This document shows, piece by piece, positions 8,768-17,192 of a stretch of 64,000 nt of DNA (position 1 is its first letter; every line of letters starts with the position of its first letter). The notes under the pieces are model-generated. The model saw only the letters and a list, made by a program, of their open reading frames with translations. It did no database searches and was not told the origin of the DNA. The stretch covers positions 124,001 through 188,000 of the forward strand of contig NZ_JAQKGU010000007.1 in assembly GCF_028532725.1 (NCBI RefSeq), given 5' to 3'. The DNA comes from Desulfovibrio sp. Fe33 (lineage in GTDB: Bacteria > Desulfobacterota > Desulfovibrionia > Desulfovibrionales > Desulfovibrionaceae). Position numbers and translations under genes: made by a program.

Positions 8768-10045
8768 ATGCGATTTTTCAAGCAATGGGGTAATTTCATG
8801 ATGGCTGGGGCCGGCGCCATGGCCCAATGGGAGATTGAAAATGCCAAGTCCATCGTGAGCAGCCGGAAAAAACTTCTGCTCATCGGGCTGATGATAATTC
8901 CCATCATTCTGATCGGCGTGGCCTTTGCCGACGATATCGGCCCGGCCCTGCCCGACCTGCTCGGCGGCAAGAAGGCGTACAGCCCGGCCTTCTACAGCCT
9001 GGGCATTTTCCTTATCTCCATCGCCATCGGCGTCGGAGCTGGCCTTATTACCGGCTGCATCGGCGCGGGCGGCGGTTTCATTATCGCCCCGGCGCTCATG
9101 TCTGCGGGCATCAAGGGTATTCTGGCCGTCGGTACCGACCTGTTCCACATCTTCGCCAAGGCGATCATGGGCAGCGTCATCCACCGCAAACTCGGCAACG
9201 TGTCGGTCTCCCTGGCGGTGGTGTTCCTGGTCGGAGCCGTACTCGGGGCCACGGCAGGCGGCGTGATCAACCGCGTGCTGTACGAGATCAACCCGATTCT
9301 CAGTGACGCCTTCATCACCACCGTCTATTCGTTGATGCTCGGTTTCCTGGGCTTCTACGCCCTGACCGATTATCTGCGTTCGCGCAAGGCCGCCCACGGC
9401 GGCGACGCTCACGGCGGCTCGGAAGGAGCCGAACTCGGCGCTCTCTGCCGCAATCTGCAGGACATCAAGTGCCCGCCCATGATTAAGTTCGACCAGGACC
9501 TGGTGGCAGGCGGCCGTCAGATATCCTGGATATTCCTGGTTCTGTCCGGTGCCCTGGTCGGTCTGGCCGCGGGTATCATGGGCGTCGGCGGCGGGTTCCT
9601 GACCTTCCCAATCTTCGTCTACGTGCTCGGCGTGTCCTCCATGACCACGGTGGGTACCGACATCTTCCAGATCGTTTTCACCGCAGGTTTCGCGTCTATC
9701 ACCCAGTACGCCATCTACGGATTCATCTTCTACACCCTGGCGATGGGTATGCTCATCGGTTCGCTGCTGGGCATCCAGATCGGCGCCCTGGTGACCAAGG
9801 TCGTCCCCGGTATCACCATCCGCGGGTTCTACGCCATGGCTGTGCTGGCCGGTTTCATGAACCGTATCTTCGCCCTGCCCGGCAAGCTGGCGGAAATGGA
9901 GGTTATCTCCCTCTCTCCGGGAATGGGCGGCATCCTCAACACCATCGGCATCTGGGCGTTTTTCATCGTTATCGGAGGATTCTCCGTCTGGGTGATTGGA
10001 ACCTTCCTGATGAACATTTCCAAGCTGAAGAGAAAGGAGGCCTAA
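8768..10045 (+). CDS. TauE/SafE family membrane permease
   Basis: The 425-residue protein has about eight to nine membrane helices and the two-fold repeat of the TauE/SafE (DUF81) family: ITGCIGAGGGFIIAPAL in the first half and GIMGVGGGFLTFPIF in the second, each followed by a VGTDLF or VGTDIF segment. Members move sulfite, sulfonates or other anions out of or into the cell. In a sulfate reducer a sulfur anion is a reasonable substrate (inference). An N-terminal cytoplasmic stretch of about 38 residues precedes the first helix. RBS-like AAGAGGAAGCGAGG lies before the ATG. The gene is only four bases from the next, with which it forms a pair, and it is followed by a sigma-54 two-component system. 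Confidence 0.88.
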   Translation: MRFFKQWGNFMMAGAGAMAQWEIENAKSIVSSRKKLLLIGLMIIPIILIGVAFADDIGPALPDLLGGKKAYSPAFYSLGIFLISIAIGVGAGLITGCIGAGGGFIIAPALMSAGIKGILAVGTDLFHIFAKAIMGSVIHRKLGNVSVSLAVVFLVGAVLGATAGGVINRVLYEINPILSDAFITTVYSLMLGFLGFYALTDYLRSRKAAHGGDAHGGSEGAELGALCRNLQDIKCPPMIKFDQDLVAGGRQISWIFLVLSGALVGLAAGIMGVGGGFLTFPIFVYVLGVSSMTTVGTDIFQIVFTAGFASITQYAIYGFIFYTLAMGMLIGSLLGIQIGALVTKVVPGITIRGFYAMAVLAGFMNRIFALPGKLAEMEVISLSPGMGGILNTIGIWAFFIVIGGFSVWVIGTFLMNISKLKRKEA

Positions 10046-10049
10046 CGCC

Positions 10050-10736
10050 ATGATCTATAACAAGAAGGAATTCTATGGGGGCGCCGCTCTGCTGGCGATC
10101 TTCTTCATCATTTTGTTCATGATGTTCCAACCTATCTACCATGGGCATAACGCCATGCAGTTCTTGGATCATCTGTATAACTCCATCTCCAAGGGCTCCA
10201 TCGACTATTCGGGCCAGTTGAAGACGGAAACCGCACCGTATAACGACAAGAGCGTGGACCTGAAGCTGCCTTACAAGACCGAGGTCGAGGCCGTGCAGTC
10301 GGCCGCCTTGTTCACCACGGCCGGTGCGACGGCCACGGTCGAAGGTTCGACCCTGCATGTCACCGGCTCTCTGGGCGCCATTCTGGCCTCGAGCCTGGAC
10401 GACGCCAAGCTTATGTACGACAACAACGGCGACGCCATGAAGGCCAAGTACGCCATCGAGCCTCGCCGCGCGTTGTTCAACTGGTGGACTTCCCTCAAGC
10501 TGATGGACAGAGTCCTGAAGGCCCAGGGCGACTTTGAAGCCGCCAAGATTGCCGGAACGGTTCAGACCAAGGCTATCGAGGCTTCCTACAACTACTACGG
10601 CATCGACGCCCAGCACATCACCGAAGATCTGGCGCTGGTGATCTTCTCCCTGGTCTTCTATGTGCTCTATACCCTGTGGTACGGCTTCGCCATCCTCTTC
10701 CTGTTCGAGGGATGGGGACTCAAGCTCAGTCATTAA
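10050..10736 (+). CDS. Unknown bitopic membrane protein, partner of the TauE/SafE permease
   Basis: The 228-residue protein has one helix near the N-terminus (GGAALLAIFFIILFMMFQPIY) and one or two near the C-terminus (LALVIFSLVFYVLYTLWYGFAILFLF). About 150 residues between them are probably periplasmic. The middle part is soluble and mixed alpha/beta (FTTAGATATVEGSTLHVTG). I do not recognise the family. It begins four bases after the permease stop with AAAGGAGG overlapping the end of that gene, so the two are translated together. A role as an accessory or sensor subunit for the permease is inference. Confidence 0.75.
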   Translation: MIYNKKEFYGGAALLAIFFIILFMMFQPIYHGHNAMQFLDHLYNSISKGSIDYSGQLKTETAPYNDKSVDLKLPYKTEVEAVQSAALFTTAGATATVEGSTLHVTGSLGAILASSLDDAKLMYDNNGDAMKAKYAIEPRRALFNWWTSLKLMDRVLKAQGDFEAAKIAGTVQTKAIEASYNYYGIDAQHITEDLALVIFSLVFYVLYTLWYGFAILFLFEGWGLKLSH

Positions 10737-10766
10737 GTCACGGAATGCATAACATACCCTAGCCCC

Positions 10767-10802
10767 GCGCGGTCCGGCGGTTTCCCGGCCGTCGGACCGC
10801 GC
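10767..10802 (+). terminator. Stem-loop after the permease pair
   Basis: GCGCGGTCCG (10767-10776) pairs perfectly with CGGACCGCGC (10793-10802) around a GC-rich loop. No clear T run follows, so it may be a weak terminator or an mRNA 3' stabiliser between the permease pair and the downstream kinase gene. Confidence 0.5.
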
Positions 10803-10869
10803 CCTGATTATATGAAAGGATTTACTTCTGACCGAAATGATTGTATTTTCTTTGAATGAGGACACGTGC

Positions 10870-12360
10870 ATGAATCTCCAGAATTATTATGAAACCGTCA
10901 TGGAGCTGACCCACGGCATCGTGGTCACTCTCGATCTCGGCGGGGGGATCATTCACGGCAACTCCGAACTGGAGCAGCTTTCCGGGTACAACCTCAAGGA
11001 ATTGGCCGGAAGAGACTGGTTCGAGGTCTTTATCCCCAAGAACGAACGAGAGATGGCCCGCCGCGCCCTGTTTGAAAGCGCTGCCGGACCGGACAGGGGC
11101 ATCACCGCCTTCGCCGGGCGTATCCGCGCCAAGGACGGCGACACGGTCTACGTCAACTGGAACCTCAAACCGCTGACCGACTCCAACGGCGAAATAATCA
11201 GCCTGTTGTGCGTGGGCCAGGACGTGACCGATCTGGTCCTGCGCGAAAAGGGGCTTTTGCGCGAGCGGTTCACCCTGCTCGAACGCAATAAGGAGTTGAG
11301 CTGCCTCTATTCCCTGAGCCAGCTCATGGGCGAGATCCACAAGTCCATGGACAACCTTTTGCGACAGGTGGTGGACCTCCTTCCCACGGCTTTTCAGAAT
11401 CCGGAAATGACCTATGCCCGCATTCGGCTCGGGCACAAAATTTACGAGACCCCGGGCTACGAGGATAGCGATTACATGCTCAAATCCGACCTCGTGGTGA
11501 ACAACGAGAAGCGGGGCACCCTGAGCGTGTCCGTGCGCAACGACGCAGCCAGGCCCGGTTTTATCGAGGACGAGCGTGATCTTTTCTCCACCGTGGTCCA
11601 GCAGGTGGTGATCCTCGTGTCCAAGCGCGAGACCCGGCTGGCTAAACAGGAGCTCGAACGGCAGTTGCGGCAGTCCGACAGGCTGGCGAAGATAGGCCAG
11701 TTCTCGGCCGGGGTGGCCCATGAAATCAACGAACCTTTGGCCAATATCCTGGGGTTCGCCGAGCTCGCCTTGCAGACTCCGAACCTGCCCAAGCAGGTGG
11801 CCACGGACCTGAACAATATCGTGGATTCCTCCCTTCATGCTCGGGAGATCATACGCAAACTCATGTTTTTCGGGCGTCAGTTGCCGCCTCAGCCGACCTT
11901 CATCGATCTCAACGACACCGTGGATCAGGCCCTGCGCATCACCGAGTCCGGGGCCAGGCGCGGGGACATAGAGATCGTTCGGGATTTCGACCTGACAATG
12001 CCCAAGATCCTGGCCGATCCGCAGCACATGAAGCAGGTTGTGGTCAACCTGGTCGTCAACGCCATTCAGGCCATGACCGAAGGCGGGACCGTGACCATTC
12101 AGACCGTCAGCCATGACGGCGACGCCTATCTCATAGTGGAGGATACCGGACCGGGCATGACCCCGGACGTTCTCAAGATGATCTTCACTCCGTTTTTCAC
12201 CACCAAGGACGTGGACAAGGGATCGGGTCTGGGGCTGTCCGTCACGCACGGCATAGTCAAGGCCCATGGCGGGTTGATTCAGGTGGAAAGTTCGCCCGAC
12301 GCCGGTACGCGTGTGGAGGTGGCGTTGCCCTGCCACCCGTGTTGCAGGGAGGATGATTGA
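10870..12360 (+). CDS. PAS-domain sensor histidine kinase
   Basis: The 496-residue protein has no membrane helix. An N-terminal PAS domain (residues about 5-120, GIVVTLDLGGGIIHGNSELEQLSGY and RIRAKDGDTVYVNWNLKP) is followed by a GAF-like region and a kinase core. The phospho-acceptor His is about residue 284 in FSAGVAHEINEPLANI. The ATPase has VVNLVVNAIQAM, VEDTGPGM and GSGLGLSVTHG. The ATG at 10870 has GAGGA seven bases upstream; an in-frame ATG 33 bases earlier has none. It is the likely partner of the sigma-54 activator whose ATG overlaps its stop. It is cytoplasmic, so it probably senses a redox or metabolic cue. Confidence 0.9.
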   Translation: MNLQNYYETVMELTHGIVVTLDLGGGIIHGNSELEQLSGYNLKELAGRDWFEVFIPKNEREMARRALFESAAGPDRGITAFAGRIRAKDGDTVYVNWNLKPLTDSNGEIISLLCVGQDVTDLVLREKGLLRERFTLLERNKELSCLYSLSQLMGEIHKSMDNLLRQVVDLLPTAFQNPEMTYARIRLGHKIYETPGYEDSDYMLKSDLVVNNEKRGTLSVSVRNDAARPGFIEDERDLFSTVVQQVVILVSKRETRLAKQELERQLRQSDRLAKIGQFSAGVAHEINEPLANILGFAELALQTPNLPKQVATDLNNIVDSSLHAREIIRKLMFFGRQLPPQPTFIDLNDTVDQALRITESGARRGDIEIVRDFDLTMPKILADPQHMKQVVVNLVVNAIQAMTEGGTVTIQTVSHDGDAYLIVEDTGPGMTPDVLKMIFTPFFTTKDVDKGSGLGLSVTHGIVKAHGGLIQVESSPDAGTRVEVALPCHPCCREDD

Positions 12361-13700
12361 TGAGCAAACGTATCCGTATTTTGGCGGTGGACGACAGCAA
12401 GTCCACCCTGGAGGTTCTCAAGCGCAACCTCGAACCCGCTGGCTACGAGGTCTATACCTGCGGCCGGGTGGACGAGGCTGTGGCTTTGCTTGAGGACATA
12501 GTCATAGATTTGGTCATCACGGACTACCGTATGCCCGTCGCCTCGGGGCTCGACCTCATCAAGCATGTGCGGGCCAATCTGCCGGACGTCGAAATCATGA
12601 TGATTACCGGCTACCCGTCCATTCCGGGGGCGGTGGAGGCCATCAAGGACGGAGCGGGAGAGTACCTGGCAAAGCCGTTCACCACCGAGGAGCTGCTCTC
12701 GTCGGTGGGCCGCATCGTGGAGCGGCTCCAGCGCAGGCGGGTACTCGCTTCGGCCGATACGCCGCCCGACAATTTCGGGATAATAGGAACCTCCCCGGAA
12801 ATGGACCACGTCTTTCAGCGCATCGGCAAGGCCGCGGCCTCGGACGCCAACGTGCTCATCAGCGGCGAGTCCGGCACCGGCAAGGAACTTGTGGCCCGCG
12901 CCGTGCATTACAACAGCGTCAGGCGGACGGCCTCGTTCGTGCCGGTCAATTGCACGGCCATTCCCGACAGCCTTGTGGAGAGCGAGCTTTTCGGCCACGT
13001 CAAGGGCGCCTTTACCGGGGCCAAGGAATCCCGGGCGGGCTTCTTCGAGATAGCCAACGGCGGCTCCATCTTCCTGGACGAGATAGGTGACGCCAGCCCG
13101 ACCATGCAGGCCAAGCTGCTTCGCGTTCTTCAATCCAAGGAATTTTGCAAGGTAGGCTCAAGCATCGTCAAGACCGTGGACGTTCGCATCCTGGCGGCCA
13201 CCCACAAGGACCTTCGGCGCATGGTGAAGGAGGGCACTTTCCGGGAAGATCTCTTCTACCGGATCAATGTCATCGACATCAATGTGCCGCCCCTGTCCGA
13301 GCGCGGGGACGATATGCTTGTGCTCATCAACCACTTCCTGGCCGAGTTCTCCGGCACCATGCACCGCGAGCCGCCGACGCTCTCCGACGAAGCGTTGCAG
13401 GCCCTGCGTCGGCACGACTGGCCCGGCAATGTCCGGGAGCTCGAAAATCTCATCCAGCGGCTTGTGGTCATCGTGGACCACGACACCATCGAGATTACGG
13501 ACCTGCCGGAGACCATGCGTTTCAGCCTGCCGCGGGAAGGCAGCGTCAACCGGACGTTGGAGGAGGTCGAGCTCGAACACATCCGCAATGTCCTGGTCAT
13601 GACGGGCCATAATAAGACCAGGGCGGCCGAAATTCTCGGCATAAACCGCAAGACTTTGCGAGAAAAGCTCAAGCGTGTCGAGGAGATGTCGAAGCAGTAA
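12360..13700 (+). CDS. NtrC-family sigma-54 dependent response regulator
   Basis: The 446-residue protein has the classical three parts. The receiver has the acceptor Asp near residue 55 (VITDYRMP). The AAA+ domain has Walker A GESGTGKE near residue 169, the sigma-54 contact loop GAFTGA near 216 and FLDEIGD near 240. A Fis-type helix-turn-helix forms the C-terminus (RAAEILGINRKTLREKLKR). It should bind upstream sites and drive sigma-54 RNA polymerase after phosphorylation by the kinase encoded immediately before it; stop and start overlap as TGATG. Three good sigma-54 promoters elsewhere in this window are candidate targets, but that link is inference. Confidence 0.95.
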   Translation: MSKRIRILAVDDSKSTLEVLKRNLEPAGYEVYTCGRVDEAVALLEDIVIDLVITDYRMPVASGLDLIKHVRANLPDVEIMMITGYPSIPGAVEAIKDGAGEYLAKPFTTEELLSSVGRIVERLQRRRVLASADTPPDNFGIIGTSPEMDHVFQRIGKAAASDANVLISGESGTGKELVARAVHYNSVRRTASFVPVNCTAIPDSLVESELFGHVKGAFTGAKESRAGFFEIANGGSIFLDEIGDASPTMQAKLLRVLQSKEFCKVGSSIVKTVDVRILAATHKDLRRMVKEGTFREDLFYRINVIDINVPPLSERGDDMLVLINHFLAEFSGTMHREPPTLSDEALQALRRHDWPGNVRELENLIQRLVVIVDHDTIEITDLPETMRFSLPREGSVNRTLEEVELEHIRNVLVMTGHNKTRAAEILGINRKTLREKLKRVEEMSKQ

Positions 13701-13738
13701 CGGCATTTTTCCCGGCGTAAACCTTTGGGGTTGACCCA

Positions 13739-13766
13739 GACCGGCCCATATGCGAAAGGGCCGGTC
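13739..13766 (+). terminator. Stem-loop after the sigma-54 activator gene
   Basis: GACCGGCCC (13739-13747) pairs perfectly with GGGCCGGTC (13758-13766) around a ten-base loop, 38 bases after the activator stop. There is no T run, so termination strength is uncertain. Confidence 0.4.
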
Positions 13767-13827
13767 GGTGTTGACCTGTCCGTGTGGGCGGGTGTGGTCG
13801 ACAATGAAACCTTTCTCCAGAGGCATT

Positions 13828-14871
13828 ATGGCTTTTCGCTTCGATAAAAATATCAATAGTCATATTCGGCACGGAATGAAGGTCGGCCTGGCCAGTGTGC
13901 TGGCTTATGTGGTCTCCGGCTGGTCCGGCGTCCCCTACGCGTACTGGGCGGTCATCACCACGGTCATCGTCATGCAGATGCACGTGGCCGATTCCATCAA
14001 TATGTGCCTGTACCGGTTTACTGGCACGGCCATCGGCGCGGGCATGGGCATCCTGATGATCCTCATCTTCCCGCCCACCCCGATCTATACTCTTGTCGCC
14101 ATCTTCGTGGGTACGGGCACCTGCGCCTACCTGACGCGTTATGATGCGCGCTACCGGATGGCGGCCATCACCGTGTCCATCGTCTTCCTGTCCGGCCTGT
14201 TCGAGCAGCATCGTATCGAATACACCCTGTTCCGGGTGGCCGAAATCGGCATCGGCGTGCTTTGCGCCTTCGTTGTTTCGGTGCTCGTGTGGCCCAACAG
14301 AACCACTTCGGTGCTGCTGGAACGGCTGCGCACTCAGTACGATCAGGTGGCCGACAATTTCCTGCTGCTCGTTGACAATTTTCTGCACCGTCAGCGCAAG
14401 ACGGATCCGGACCTGTTCTTCGACCTGGCTCGCGAGGTTCAGGCCAACCGGGAGCTGTACAACAAGATATACGCCACCGAGCGGCGCGTTTATCGGGCCG
14501 ACATCGATCTGCTCGGCCTTCAGGTCAACACGCTCAATTCCGTGGTCGAGCGGATTCAATCCGCGCCCAATCTGCTCAACGAGGTGGAGGGCGACGGTTT
14601 CGACATCATCATGGCTCCGGAACTCACCCAGTTGGGCAACGAAATCGCTGACGCCCTGCGCGCCATCGGCCGGGGTGAGAAGTATGATTCCCATCACCTC
14701 GCCAGGTCCGTGGACGCGGTAGAGAAGCGGTTCATAGAATTGCGCGAGGAAGGTGTTATCGAGCGGTTCGACGTGCGCCGCTACTTCCAGGTCATGAGCT
14801 TCATCAATACCGCGCAGCACCTCGGTGAATTCCTTCTGCTGGTCCTGAACAAGCAGCAGACTTCCGAGTGA
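13828..14871 (+). CDS. FUSC/ArAE-like membrane protein
   Basis: The 347-residue protein begins MAFRFDKNINSHIRHGMKVG and has about five to six membrane helices in residues 15-160, with the YAYWAVITTVIVMQ segment typical of FUSC and aromatic-acid-exporter-like proteins (compare YWAVLTVLVVMQ). A cytoplasmic helical half follows (about 165-347). This layout matches the smaller relatives of AaeB and YccS, proposed exporters of organic acids. I chose the ATG at 13828 because AGAGG lies just before it; in-frame starts upstream have none. It stands alone between two hairpins. Confidence 0.75.
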   Translation: MAFRFDKNINSHIRHGMKVGLASVLAYVVSGWSGVPYAYWAVITTVIVMQMHVADSINMCLYRFTGTAIGAGMGILMILIFPPTPIYTLVAIFVGTGTCAYLTRYDARYRMAAITVSIVFLSGLFEQHRIEYTLFRVAEIGIGVLCAFVVSVLVWPNRTTSVLLERLRTQYDQVADNFLLLVDNFLHRQRKTDPDLFFDLAREVQANRELYNKIYATERRVYRADIDLLGLQVNTLNSVVERIQSAPNLLNEVEGDGFDIIMAPELTQLGNEIADALRAIGRGEKYDSHHLARSVDAVEKRFIELREEGVIERFDVRRYFQVMSFINTAQHLGEFLLLVLNKQQTSE

Positions 14872-14896
14872 TCGGACAGCTTCGCCGGAAAAGACA

Positions 14897-14930
14897 AGGG
14901 GTATGCGGATGTTTCGCATACCCTTTTTTT
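14897..14930 (+). terminator. Rho-independent terminator after the FUSC-like gene
   Basis: GGGTATGCG (14899-14907) pairs with CGCATACCC (14915-14923) and is followed by seven T residues. This is a textbook intrinsic terminator 28 bases past the stop codon. Confidence 0.9.
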
Positions 14931-15142
14931 GTGGCGTAGGGAAACAGCCGTAACGCAGGCGCCGTTCGACCGCGTTATCTTCGGCCCAAGAGCTGGGCAA
15001 TATACGAATAAGTTTCGATTGTTCCGAAATCCAGCCATGTTGTTTCGCGCAATGGGCTTTTGCTTTCGTCTTGCTAGATTCAACGGGGCTCGGCTTCCCG
15101 CATGGTTGAACGGAGGAAGATCGGCTTATTTTATCAAAACAG

Positions 15143-15157
15143 TGGTACATCGTACCA
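15143..15157. promoter_or_regulatory. Inverted repeat, possible enhancer site for rnf
   Basis: TGGTACATCGTACCA is a perfect inverted repeat with a three-base spacer. It lies about 240 bases upstream of the sigma-54-like promoter at 15386, a workable enhancer distance. The regulator is unknown. Confidence 0.3.
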
Positions 15158-15343
15158 TTATATGGCTCAACAAGGCGCGAGCCGTCGCGTGGTGCGGGGA
15201 GGTGCGCTGTGCGCTTCAGCCTTTTTATCTGGGCGTGGGGCATCTTGTCAGGACGCAAACACGAAGAATACGACACGTTGTTGCGCGATTCCGTGCAATG
15301 CGTCTTAGGCCTGTTTGCGAATTAATATGCCATTATTTTAATG

Positions 15344-15359
15344 TGTTAATTGAATAACA
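15344..15359. promoter_or_regulatory. CRP/FNR-type inverted repeat upstream of rnf
   Basis: TGTTA-N6-TAACA has the spacing of CRP/FNR-family sites and sits in an AT-rich stretch 27 bases before the -24 element. It does not match the standard CRP or FNR consensus, so the regulator is not assigned. Confidence 0.3.
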
Positions 15360-15385
15360 TTATCTGGCGTCCTCCGTTCGGGCGG

Positions 15386-15401
15386 TGGCATGTTTCCTGC
15401 T
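15386..15401 (+). promoter_or_regulatory. Sigma-54-like promoter of the rnf operon
   Basis: TGGCATGTTTCCTGCT keeps GG and GC ten bases apart and has the TGGCAT form of the -24 element also seen at 5692 and 46281. The -12 element is CTGCT, one change from TTGCT. The start of transcription should fall near 15412, inside the palindrome at 15414-15429. Confidence 0.5.
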
Positions 15402-15413
15402 CTTTGCGCTATT

Positions 15414-15429
15414 GATTGATTAATCAATC
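15414..15429. promoter_or_regulatory. Perfect palindrome at the predicted rnf start of transcription
   Basis: GATTGATTAATCAATC reads the same on both strands. It overlaps the predicted sigma-54 start, a position suited to a repressor. The half-site ATTGATTGA recurs in a near-palindrome at 46059-46080 upstream of the DASS transporter. Confidence 0.35.
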
Positions 15430-15518
15430 CAGAAGCAGGGAACGAAATTCCCTGAAAAAGGGCGAGAGAACACCATCGCAGAGGGCTTGAACCATTTACA
15501 GGAACGGGGATTGACCAA

Positions 15519-15995
15519 TTGCAAAACAGATATTTCACGATTTCCGTTGTCGTTGCGCTCCTGTTTGCGGGCGCTGTGGCCGGGTACGCCATACCGGCGG
15601 GAAAAACGGGGGCGACCTCCCGGCTTATTCTGGACAACACCGGCGGCCGGGTCATTTTCACGCACGAGGTCCATGCCGGTGAGTACGGTCTGGATTGCGG
15701 GGATTGTCACCACGACGGCGTCGAGGGCCAGGGATACCGGCCGTGCGGAGCCTGCCATCCGGCAGAGTTCGACGAAGGGTTCCGCGTCGGCCATGCCAAG
15801 GCGTTTCCCGGTCGGGAGGCCTGTCCTCGATGCCACGGCGATCAGCCTGACGGTCAGCCTTTCCCCGGCCGGGTGCCGGACATGTCCTCCCTTCCCGCCA
15901 GGGGTGAGGCCTTCCATGCCCAATGCCGGGGGTGTCATGAGGCCAACGGCGGTCCCTTTGATGAAGACACCTGCTATCAGTGCCACGCGAGGTGA
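15519..15995 (+). CDS. Pentaheme c-type cytochrome leading the rnf operon
   Basis: The 158-residue protein has an N-terminal signal or anchor helix (YFTISVVVALLFAGAVAGYA) and five CxxCH heme-binding motifs: CGDCH, CGACH, CPRCH, CRGCH and CYQCH. Several extra His residues (for example FTHEVHAG) could be the sixth ligands. Spacing resembles cytochrome c3/c7-type folds. It is exported to the periplasm and would exchange electrons with the membrane-bound Rnf complex, as proposed for other sulfate reducers where a multiheme cytochrome opens the rnf operon. It appears to start with TTG at 15519, with ACGGGGA eight bases before. The stop is four bases from rnfC. Some desulfovibrio relatives have larger cytochromes here. 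Confidence 0.85.
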   Translation: MQNRYFTISVVVALLFAGAVAGYAIPAGKTGATSRLILDNTGGRVIFTHEVHAGEYGLDCGDCHHDGVEGQGYRPCGACHPAEFDEGFRVGHAKAFPGREACPRCHGDQPDGQPFPGRVPDMSSLPARGEAFHAQCRGCHEANGGPFDEDTCYQCHAR

Positions 15996-15998
15996 TCC

Positions 15999-17144
15999 AT
16001 GCTCAAGATTCGCTATCCTCTTGATTCCCAGCTCGCCAATTCCATCCGGGAAATGACGCCTCCGAAGGAACTGCATGTCAATGTGCGCAATCTCGTCCTG
16101 AAGGTCGGGAAGGGCGCCGAGCTGCGCAAGGGCGACATCGTCGCCGAGCATCCTTCAAAGGGCGTCGGCGCGTTTCATGCGTCGGCCTGCGGCAAGGTCT
16201 CGGGCGTAAATTATCACAGCCTGACCGTGAAATGCTCGGGCAAGGCGGAGACCGTCGATCCGGTGAACGTGGAAACCATGGGCAAGGGCTTGGAGCTCAT
16301 GCGTGCCTTGCAGGGGCTTGGCGTGAACGTGGCTCAGTTCGAGAGTGACGTCGATGTCCTGGTGGTCAACGGTCAGAATCCGGAACCCGGCATTTCCGTG
16401 GCCCAGCAGATTTTGCGCGACGGCCGCGAGGAGCTCCGCGCAGGGCTGGACATGGCGCGAAGGCTGCTTTCTCCGGGCCGGACCGTGCTGGCCGTGCCCA
16501 AGGGCGAGGAAACAACCATTCCCGGCGCGGAGACCGTGGGGGTCAAGGCGAAGTATCCTTACTCCCTGGACGCCTTGGTGGTTCGGGCCATCACCGGCAA
16601 GGAGTTTCCCGAGGGCGTACGGGCGATCAGCGTCATGGATCTGTACGATCTCGGCAGGGTGGTCCAGACCGGGCTGCCCATCACCGAGACCCTCATGAGC
16701 ATAGCCGGTCATAACTACCGGGTGCCCATCGGCACGCCCGTCGGGCATATCCTGAACGCCCTGAGCATGGCCGTGTTTCCAGGCGACATCGCCGTGTTGG
16801 GCGGGCCGTTTCGCGGCGAGGCCATCTACAGCCTGGACCAGGGAGTGAAGAAGGGCGACCACGGCCTGTTCGTCACCTCTTCGGACGCCATTCCGGCGGT
16901 GCAGGATGCGGCGTGCATCAACTGCGGCGAGTGCGTCCTGCAATGCCCGGCCAGAATCCAGCCGCATCTCATCAGCCGTTGCGCCGAATATGAGCGGTTC
17001 GATGAGGCCGTGCGGTACGGCCTGAACAGTTGTTTCGAGTGCGGTCTGTGCGCCTTCAACTGCTTCGCCAGGCGTCCGTTGCTCCAGTACATCCGTTTCG
17101 CAAAGGCGCAGATCCTGGCCAAGGGACGCGATGCACGGTCTTAG
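15999..17144 (+). CDS. rnfC: RnfC subunit, lacking the usual NADH/FMN motifs
   Basis: The 381-residue protein keeps RnfC architecture: a barrel-sandwich N-terminal part (GAFHASACGKVSGV), a Rossmann-like middle and two ferredoxin-type clusters near the C-terminus (CINCGECVLQC and CFECGLCAFNC). It also keeps GTPVGHILN and VLGGPFRGEA. However, the segment that is GxGGAGFPT in ordinary RnfC reads LQGLGVNVAQFESDVD here, the AECEPY segment reads NGQNPEPGIS, and the YPSGG segment reads YPYSLD. These are the motifs that hold NADH and FMN, so direct NADH oxidation by this RnfC looks unlikely. It is also shorter than typical RnfC (over 430 residues). GAGGTGATCC precedes the ATG. Confidence 0.9.
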   Translation: MLKIRYPLDSQLANSIREMTPPKELHVNVRNLVLKVGKGAELRKGDIVAEHPSKGVGAFHASACGKVSGVNYHSLTVKCSGKAETVDPVNVETMGKGLELMRALQGLGVNVAQFESDVDVLVVNGQNPEPGISVAQQILRDGREELRAGLDMARRLLSPGRTVLAVPKGEETTIPGAETVGVKAKYPYSLDALVVRAITGKEFPEGVRAISVMDLYDLGRVVQTGLPITETLMSIAGHNYRVPIGTPVGHILNALSMAVFPGDIAVLGGPFRGEAIYSLDQGVKKGDHGLFVTSSDAIPAVQDAACINCGECVLQCPARIQPHLISRCAEYERFDEAVRYGLNSCFECGLCAFNCFARRPLLQYIRFAKAQILAKGRDARS

Positions 17145-17192
17145 CCGGTCCCATAGCCGGGAATGATGTTCGATCAAACAAGGAAGAAGCGC

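Larger units (their letters stand above)
14931..15518. other. Long control region upstream of the rnf operon
   Basis: This 588-base gap has no convincing gene. It carries a perfect TGGTAC-ATC-GTACCA inverted repeat at 15143-15157, an AT-rich part with TGTTA-N6-TAACA at 15344-15359, a sigma-54-like promoter at 15386-15401 and a 16-base perfect palindrome at 15414-15429. The stretch of signals suggests complex regulation of rnf. Confidence 0.55.

Noticed and set aside
8597-10051. Minus-strand open frame opposite the TauE/SafE gene
   Set aside because: Asp/Gly/His-rich antisense text without a ribosome site or family likeness.
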